DNA from: a virus
Strand: one strand, 5' to 3'
Length of the DNA: 20,236 nt
IMG/VR virus record: IMGVR_UViG_3300025085_000252
Coordinates: 1 to 20,236 of that record
Positions 15,501 through 20,236 of the stretch are shown one piece after another. The notes below the pieces were generated by a model. The model was not told the origin of the DNA. It did not search any database and saw nothing but the letters and a program-made list of their open reading frames with translations. A program made the translations under genes and the position numbers. Numbering within the stretch: position 1 is the stretch's first letter; every line of letters starts with the position of its first letter.

Positions 15501-18500
15501 TCTGCCGTTGTTTTCTTTCGGCCCCATCTGATATATCTTCTGGAACGCCTCGGATAACTCTTTGAACACATCAAGGTCTTGGTCTGTTACCTGAGAACTG
15601 ATCTTGCTCATAGCAGCTATGTTACCATCAAACATTTTGCTGGCTGCTATGTATTTACCTAGCGCAACTTTAGCAGAAGCTTTATTAACACCCTTACGCA
15701 AGTCTACATACGCTTTGTATATTGCCTTGTGGCGCTCATTGTTAGGATCAAACCCGCCTTCAACGTTGTAAGTTTTTTCGTTTACACCACCTTCTAAATA
15801 GTCAATACCGCCAGCTATCTCCTCCATAGAAAGAGTAGCGTTGTCTATATAAAAATCTAGCGCAGCATCATTAATCATTGGCTTGCCTGAGACAGCATCT
15901 TTAATGATTATATCTGGCGCGTTTCGTACGTCAGCTTCGGTTACACGCTGGGCAAAGTAAGCATTACTATACGCAAGTAAATCACTTACTATTTTTTTCT
16001 CTGCTTTGCTTAGCCCAGTGCCAAGCCCCCAGTAATCTGCCTTAGTAGCACTAGCAGTTATCTCGTCTAACTCAGACAGAATTGCTCTAGCAGTAGCTGC
16101 CTGACGCCTAAAGACATCAAACATCTTCATAACACCTAAGCTACGCTGGGCTATGTTGTCTAATGTTTGTAACTGTTCAGCTGCTCTACCTAAAAGATCA
16201 CCAACATTTTTACGTTTAGACAAAAATTTATTTAGACCTTGCGACAACCCAGGGGTGGGTATTTGAAATGCACCCGAAGTCATATCAACAAACGTGGCAG
16301 AGAACCTACCCACCTCAGAGTTGTTTAGTTCTTCTATGTTTGCTGCTAGTTGGTCTGGTGATACATAGCCAGGGATCTCACCGTTACGTACATAACGTCT
16401 CAACTGGTTGACGTAATACGCAGCACCATCATGATCGAAAGGTATGCCTATCTTCTGCAAAAACTTTTTGATAGGTTGCCATATTCTATTAAGGACATTG
16501 GTATCTACGTAAGCTACGTGGTCAGCTAATGCTTCTTCGATAGCTTCAAGTTTACCAATCCCGTGGACTGCCATGTACCTATCGGTTACAGCCCTTATAT
16601 GACTGCTAGTATTATATATGTTTTCCAGCACACTTTTAAGCTGAGACTTCGGTACTATTGATCGCAATCCAAAGTGACCCATTGCTTCGTGGGCTAAGGT
16701 AAATTTCAGATGGGTATCGTTCTGTATAAAATCACTAAACAATACAACATCAGGGCCAATAGAATAACCCGATGCATTGATGCTAGCAAAGTCTGGCCTG
16801 TCTTTTATAATCTTAGCGTAAAGTTCAGGATTAACATTTTGTAAGTCTGCTGAATTTTTAGCTATAGTTACGTTTGGTTTGATAGCAAACTTACTAAGAA
16901 TCTTATTCAGTGTGGCTTTGAACTTAAGAGGATCCATAGGTGTAGATGGTTTGTCGTTATCGTACCGTAAATAGTTACCTTCAGGATCTTCCAACTGCTC
17001 CAATACACTCCGATTATCTACAACATACCCAGACTCTTTAGCATCATCCATCTGCTGGGCTGCTTTTTTAGCTTTAGCAGCGTCAATTTCTTTTTGTGCT
17101 TTAGTTAGCTTAGCCTCATCTTTGAGATCCGTCTTAGCTTTACGTTCTTGAGTGCGAGCTTCTTTCAGAGTCTTAGGATTAAGAACAAATGTCTCGCCGC
17201 GTTGTTGTAGTTTTAGCTTGCCGTTAGTGTCAAAGTAATCAGCTAGGGGTACACCATTAAACAAGAACGTCATATCTGGCTTCACACCAAACGCACCTTT
17301 AGCAGAGCGTTCTACCCTAAGTACTGACTTGTCATCTTTACTCTGTAGTTTACTTGGTAGTGATTCAAGCTGGATAGATAAACGTTGTGCCTGTGCTTTA
17401 GCACCTGTTTGTTTGTCACTATATGTAGCTTTAGTTGTCGCCCCAGCGCGAGACAGTTCTTGTTCATTAAGTATAATATCTCCAGCTGATTTATCAGCTA
17501 TAGCTTTATCAGCTTGTACTACTCTGGATAGTCCAGGGATGCCTTCTTTCTCTAATCCCTTTTGTATATCAGGCATAATGTCTAATCGTTTTGCGTACTT
17601 ATACCAAGTTGGTTGCCCAGTAAAAGTAAGCTGATCAGTTGCACCAAGGGTAACTATGTTATCAATCGCTATTTCCCTTACAGCAGACGCAGGGCCAAGC
17701 GGAACATTAAGTAAGAAACTACCAACGCGCTTCTGCACAGCTGGTGAGGCTGCACCTTGTGCAAACGCTATATCTATAAGAGTACCTAAGACACCTGGCA
17801 TCTCAGTAGCCGTAGCGTTTATATAATTATCTTGTAGTATCTGCGCTTGTGTACCTTCTGGTAACGATTCAAGGATAGCTTGGTCAGTCCAAACACTAGC
17901 CATCTCTTCAGCTGTCATAGCACTAAATATCTTGACGGCTTTCTGATCTGTAATATCAGCTAGGGAAGGTGAATCAGGATATGGTTTGTTGTCATCCCAC
18001 ATCTCTGCAGGAGTTTTACTTGCAGCAGGTTTCTTCACAACAGGTTTAGGTGTCTCTGTCGCTGGCTCAGGTTGAGCGACTACAGCAGGAGCAACCTTTG
18101 CTTTGCCGCGCTTTAGTGTTGCTACCTTGGGCTTACTCTGCGGCTCAGCTTGAACACTTTGTTCCTCGACTTTTTCTTTTTTGAGGCTTTTGTTTTTAGT
18201 ACGTACCCTGGGGGTTTCTTGTACTTCTTCTCCCACTCTTTCGCCATCTTGGGTTTGTTCTTGTGCATCCACCTGCGTTGGCTCTGGCTCTTGAACGGCA
18301 TCTGGCTCCTCCTTCTTCGCCCCTTTCTTTAGTTTGTCTGCTTTAGTTTGTGCTTTTACTGCACGATCTTGTGCTCTTTTTATAGGGGCATTTATAGTAG
18401 TGAAGTCACCATCAAAATATTCAGTTGCTTTTGTTACAATCCTACCAATACCAATGGGGAATGTTTTACGATCAACGACTAGATCAGGTGCTTGCTCTAC

Positions 18501-20236
18501 TGACTCTAGCAATGCAGAAAGATTTGGTGCTACCTGAGATGCCTGCTCTGGGTTAGCCAACCTAAGTACGTTGAACTCAGCGATAAGCTCTTCTGGTGAC
18601 AGCAGATAGTTAAAAAATTCGTTGTCTAGTTTCTTACCATCGGCAATAGCTTGTAATACTGTGGCTCGTAAGTCTGGATACAGCAGGTTTTCTATGGCTT
18701 GCAACTCTGCCAGCACAGCAGGATTATCGTTAATCTCACCAGCTAATAATGAGTGTGATGCATGCCCTAACTCATGCGCAACTATATTGGGGAACACAGG
18801 CTGTGCAGAAGTATATTTACCAGCTAGAACTATACCACCGTTGTGGTGTGCACCTGTAAAGTTAGTAAAGTTCCTAGCTACTTTTATCTTTTTAATAGCT
18901 TCAGCATATCTATCTAGAACAAATTGAGGTAGCAAGTTCAACCGTACACCCTGGGTGTAGTTGATAGTATCAAATTTCTTTTGCCGTTTGTCAGGATCAA
19001 CAATGTTGTCCTCTTGTTTACCACCTGAAATTTGCTGCTTACTTTTAACAGTAGCAGCTATGTCTTTTTTATTTCGCCTGTTCTCAAGCTGTGGCGATGT
19101 GGACGGAGCAAACTCTGTCTCTGGTTGTGGTATGTTATCAGTCAGTGGCTTAGCAGGAGGCTTCTGCTTTGGCGCTTCCTGTGGTGTAAATAGAGGTAGT
19201 TGTACCTCCCTAGGTGGTGGGGTTGTTACTGTCTCTGGCTCAACATCAAGCGCTAAATCCAGTTGGTTTGGGTCTGGTGCAGGTGGTCTACCTGGTGGCA
19301 TTGGTGTAGGTACAACAGCAGTTGAATCAGATATAGGTGTACCAAAGTTTTGGTTGACTTCATTTAATGTGGTAACTGGAGGTGTTACGTTTAATGCACC
19401 TTGTGGTTGCTGTTCAGTCCCTGGAATAAACGCACCTTCAATGCTGACAGGCTGATCCATAGGATCAAATACCTGTGGGTTAGGATCAACTACCCCTTCA
19501 GGATTAACAGTAAAGTCAGGATCTTCGATAGTAGCTACAGCAAAAGGTCTATTGTCTTCTAGTGTAGGCTCTTGAAACTCTAATTGATTAACTGGAGTTA
19601 TAGTAAACGCTGGATCTGTTGGGCCTCCTCCCATAGGCGTAGGTTCTACAGGATCTGTAGGGACTAATGCGCCACCCTGCTGTGGCTCCTCAGGGTTAAG
19701 CAGGTCAGCCTCTTGCCCTTTGCGTAGTCCACTTAACCCAGAGATTGGGCCACCAACTGCGGCACCCGCAGCTATAGAGTTGATAAGGCGTATACCGTTA
19801 TCTACTGTAAACGCTTCTCGGTCAGATGTAGCAGCATCCAGACCAATAACAGTAGATTCTTGAAAACCTTCTGTTATACCTTCTGCAACTGCACCTGTGC
19901 CTGTTGCTTTCGCCACACGCTTAAGCATACTAGCTGTGGCAGACGGATTAAAAAATTTACTGGCTACAAAATACTCTGAGAAAGTCTCAGCCGCAGCGTA
20001 CGGTATACCTCCAGCTAACGCAGTAAGACGTTGTGCTGTACCTGGAACTTCTCCTTCTGCGTTCTCAAGCATTTCAAGATATATATCGCTAACACCAGTT
20101 CTAAAGTTATTTAGTGACCCAGCGATTACTGCCCCTGTACCTGCAATAAGTTTTTTCTCTGCGTTAGATAAAGCCTCACCCGCCCGCTTCTTGACAACAG
20201 CATCCATAAGTTTTTTCTTAAATGCCGTCTTACCAA
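12600..20236 (-). CDS. Giant phage polyvalent / internal virion protein with two metallopeptidase-like sites, N-terminus beyond the window
   Basis: The frame runs from the right edge to a stop at 12600-12602; from the ATG at 20207 it has 2535 residues. The nine codons before that ATG (GKTAFKKKL) are open and no ribosome site is seen, so the true start lies outside. Residue numbers are from that ATG. Hydrophobic, glycine-rich helices at 20-34 and 141-160; Pro-rich linker 165-375; HELGH site at 478-482; Lys/Glu/Pro-rich linker 610-735; alpha-rich region 740-1010; charged coiled coil 1010-1060; HEAMGH site at 1173-1178; long helical region; hydrophobic segment about 1985-2020; conserved C-terminal module to 2535. 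This matches the large polyvalent proteins of tailed phages, thought to be packaged and ejected with the DNA. Expected roles are channel formation and early host modification. Strand and size fit a late structural gene. Confidence 0.9.
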   Translation of the reverse strand, partial: GKTAFKKKLMDAVVKKRAGEALSNAEKKLIAGTGAVIAGSLNNFRTGVSDIYLEMLENAEGEVPGTAQRLTALAGGIPYAAAETFSEYFVASKFFNPSATASMLKRVAKATGTGAVAEGITEGFQESTVIGLDAATSDREAFTVDNGIRLINSIAAGAAVGGPISGLSGLRKGQEADLLNPEEPQQGGALVPTDPVEPTPMGGGPTDPAFTITPVNQLEFQEPTLEDNRPFAVATIEDPDFTVNPEGVVDPNPQVFDPMDQPVSIEGAFIPGTEQQPQGALNVTPPVTTLNEVNQNFGTPISDSTAVVPTPMPPGRPPAPDPNQLDLALDVEPETVTTPPPREVQLPLFTPQEAPKQKPPAKPLTDNIPQPETEFAPSTSPQLENRRNKKDIAATVKSKQQISGGKQEDNIVDPDKRQKKFDTINYTQGVRLNLLPQFVLDRYAEAIKKIKVARNFTNFTGAHHNGGIVLAGKYTSAQPVFPNIVAHELGHASHSLLAGEINDNPAVLAELQAIENLLYPDLRATVLQAIADGKKLDNEFFNYLLSPEELIAEFNVLRLANPEQASQVAPNLSALLESVEQAPDLVVDRKTFPIGIGRIVTKATEYFDGDFTTINAPIKRAQDRAVKAQTKADKLKKGAKKEEPDAVQEPEPTQVDAQEQTQDGERVGEEVQETPRVRTKNKSLKKEKVEEQSVQAEPQSKPKVATLKRGKAKVAPAVVAQPEPATETPKPVVKKPAASKTPAEMWDDNKPYPDSPSLADITDQKAVKIFSAMTAEEMASVWTDQAILESLPEGTQAQILQDNYINATATEMPGVLGTLIDIAFAQGAASPAVQKRVGSFLLNVPLGPASAVREIAIDNIVTLGATDQLTFTGQPTWYKYAKRLDIMPDIQKGLEKEGIPGLSRVVQADKAIADKSAGDIILNEQELSRAGATTKATYSDKQTGAKAQAQRLSIQLESLPSKLQSKDDKSVLRVERSAKGAFGVKPDMTFLFNGVPLADYFDTNGKLKLQQRGETFVLNPKTLKEARTQERKAKTDLKDEAKLTKAQKEIDAAKAKKAAQQMDDAKESGYVVDNRSVLEQLEDPEGNYLRYDNDKPSTPMDPLKFKATLNKILSKFAIKPNVTIAKNSADLQNVNPELYAKIIKDRPDFASINASGYSIGPDVVLFSDFIQNDTHLKFTLAHEAMGHFGLRSIVPKSQLKSVLENIYNTSSHIRAVTDRYMAVHGIGKLEAIEEALADHVAYVDTNVLNRIWQPIKKFLQKIGIPFDHDGAAYYVNQLRRYVRNGEIPGYVSPDQLAANIEELNNSEVGRFSATFVDMTSGAFQIPTPGLSQGLNKFLSKRKNVGDLLGRAAEQLQTLDNIAQRSLGVMKMFDVFRRQAATARAILSELDEITASATKADYWGLGTGLSKAEKKIVSDLLAYSNAYFAQRVTEADVRNAPDIIIKDAVSGKPMINDAALDFYIDNATLSMEEIAGGIDYLEGGVNEKTYNVEGGFDPNNERHKAIYKAYVDLRKGVNKASAKVALGKYIAASKMFDGNIAAMSKISSQVTDQDLDVFKELSEAFQKIYQMGPKENNGRYRVNAKTLQQGEDFINGVTRALWQSEASADLRNMKADDNVNGSSQKAINAILAYNRTDAGKQNPIDLTSILDGLDRMRAYKDQSGGNVFTDKVVMKKIQQPLKDQVFTDTQLINANVMAKQTAYDAYVPFSRSGNSQLRFQAYVAVVDSDGKVTRGQPIKINSSFSAAFPYYQMDDRAKLIDMADSYNTDLGQTVFEIPNERGGVDKVVMTAQVGDSTAGTPSNQTMNYDEFASVLTTLGIDLGLAERERIVEALSKQHDKVRNHLKKKFQAGFDPDIIRSVAEHLESQAAIAAKNEHRSDIDMIMADEENWNGSRDTMVAAYKEYDAARKTGNKEAARIKQEKFEMLAHMFVESGEINAKPFTFTNSKGEQQTITPTGGKGERNRNTSAQVLEFYAQSNDITISAEDALSKGPLSVMKAIAVAMQLGGSIAAGLINLTSIPLMAMPYMATYNHKTGTGGGFGFGASTVELTKAGINLKNIKWADPAWIKANVLADGKYKSFGLTLDEAQFLERQTSRGILDAALVNSLAGSARGNFFNSANWTGITRKYMVPFAYTEQMNRRITALAAYRLDKRRRMAANPSLTDSDFQFDSQQSEDMVSQIDQPDLFGAEEKAVEVVNKSQGDYAMYNRPKIARGNWMQYIYMYKQFTVIATQLVRMLPPSGRAYYLGALMAVAGLKGLPFGEDLLDLIDTLAQMFNLKVPPAELALGQFVSDVTGSDLAAQVMNRGLLDQFMGGATVSSRLSLGDLLPMTGVFLDGASIPQELKNFAGPIYSAMAGGAVMATDLARAPFKADTGGELLRIGQTSPIAGLRNITDTAVYLQSGSVVNSRGYTVVRDVGVGTLVSRLLGFYPAEATRSNDAVRITKRLVDNQKAIVASYREQYVRASLLKDRRSMRDIERAVREHNKVHRKGRSAFYIDDFKGKVKRAVKSAQEGAGDRFLKTTPKTTRDTVTDIVSNLYGVNIK
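12603..12623. terminator. Weak hairpin at the convergent gene ends
   Basis: CTTTATG (12603-12609) pairs with CATAAAG (12617-12623) around a seven-base loop, within the last codons of the minus-strand giant gene. On the minus strand it is followed by TAATTATA. It is AT-rich and only 7 pairs, so it is a poor terminator candidate, listed because no other lies between the convergent genes. Confidence 0.2.
12603..14345 (-). other. Conserved C-terminal module (LPD38-like) of the giant protein
   Basis: About residues 1955-2535. Landmarks are VLEFYAQSNDITISAEDALS, a hydrophobic segment at 1985-2020, MQYIYMYKQF, AGLKGLPFGEDLLDLIDTL, LLPMTGVF and LLGFYPAEATRSNDAVR, then a basic tail. The LPFxEDLxDLIDT and LLGFxPxxAT signatures recur at the C-terminus of large phage proteins; the assignment to large polyvalent protein-associated domain 38 is from memory. 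Confidence 0.5.
16383..16925 (-). other. Second metallopeptidase-like domain (HExxxH) of the giant protein
   Basis: About residues 1095-1275. TLAHEAMGHFGLRSIV carries HExxxH (His1173, Glu1174, His1178), one residue longer than the classical motif, with EAIEEALADHVAY (1221-1233) about 45 residues on as third-ligand candidate. The 'HExxGHxGLR' form is one I associate with phage polyvalent proteins. Confidence 0.6.
18528..18890 (-). other. First zinc-metallopeptidase-like domain (HELGH) of the giant protein
   Basis: About residues 440-560. NIVAHELGHASHSLL holds HExxH (His478, Glu479, His482), and about 60 residues later SPEELIAEF offers Glu540 or Glu544 as third ligand, a gluzincin-like layout. 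Upstream TGAHHNGGIVLAGKY resembles the edge strand before the active-site helix. An active zinc protease is plausible; substrate unknown. Confidence 0.65.
19083..19715 (-). other. Pro-rich low-complexity linker of the giant protein
   Basis: About residues 165-375 are rich in Pro, Gln, Thr, Asp and Glu (for example PTPMPPGRPPAPDPNQL). There is no predicted fold; it separates the glycine-rich hydrophobic N-terminal part from the first peptidase-like site. Such flexible stretches would help passage through a narrow portal. Confidence 0.7.

Noticed and set aside
18961-19455. Plus-strand open frame of 164 codons opposite the giant gene
   Set aside because: Low-complexity Gly/Ser/Cys sequence that mirrors the Pro-rich linker on the other strand; no ribosome site and no recognisable domain.
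12600-20236. Giant gene as a host toxin or adhesin
   Set aside because: No secretion signal or repeat structure is seen, and the C-terminal landmarks fit phage polyvalent virion proteins.

Overview
The window reads as part of a tailed bacteriophage genome (Caudoviricetes), probably from a marine or other aquatic setting. The support is a compact, same-strand replication module with nearly every stop and start overlapping, family A polymerase, phage-type SSB, primase-helicase and nucleases, facing a giant virion-type polyvalent protein on the other strand. No tRNA, rRNA, CRISPR, insertion sequence, integrase or cellular housekeeping gene is visible. The host cannot be named from sequence alone. 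Standard bacterial code fits, with TAA, TGA and TAG stops and one GTG start.

Layout: bases 1-12599 are one plus-strand, operon-like block. It opens with the C-terminal end of a VWA-like (DUF2201-type) protein. Next come two unrecognised phage proteins (203-1833), a proteasome/HslV-like Ntn hydrolase (1830-2294) and an HTH + DUF6378-like protein (2278-2712). A Leu762-type family A DNA polymerase with 3'-5' exonuclease follows (2709-4583), then two small unknowns (4580-5114). The nuclease/helicase group is a PD-(D/E)XK nuclease with an AddB/Cas4-like cysteine set (5135-5803), a VRR-NUC nuclease (5824-6150) and an SF2/SNF2-like helicase (6113-7660). Then come a coiled-coil protein (7662-8057), a four-cysteine protein (8057-8725), a gp2.5-like SSB (8718-9431) and a small HTH protein (9424-9702). 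After a short gap holding a 12-bp hairpin, the block ends with a 944-residue primase-helicase fusion (9765-12599).

Bases 12600-20236 are a single minus-strand reading frame of at least 2535 residues that runs off the right edge. It has two separate HExxH/HExxxH metallopeptidase-like sites, long Pro-rich and Lys/Glu/Pro-rich linkers, several hydrophobic segments, and a conserved C-terminal module typical of phage polyvalent or internal virion (ejection) proteins. Its stop codon abuts the primase stop with no bases between.

How it may work together (inference): primase-helicase, SSB, Leu762 polymerase and SF2 helicase would form a replisome without a ring-shaped T7/DnaB-type helicase. The two nucleases would process or resolve DNA ends and junctions, or degrade host DNA. 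The minus-strand protein would be made late, packaged, and enter the cell with the genome. The left-hand genes are probably early accessory functions. The most notable points are the polymerase/helicase combination, the phage proteasome-like hydrolase, the twin peptidase sites in the giant protein, and a shared 24-base sequence preceding both nuclease genes.
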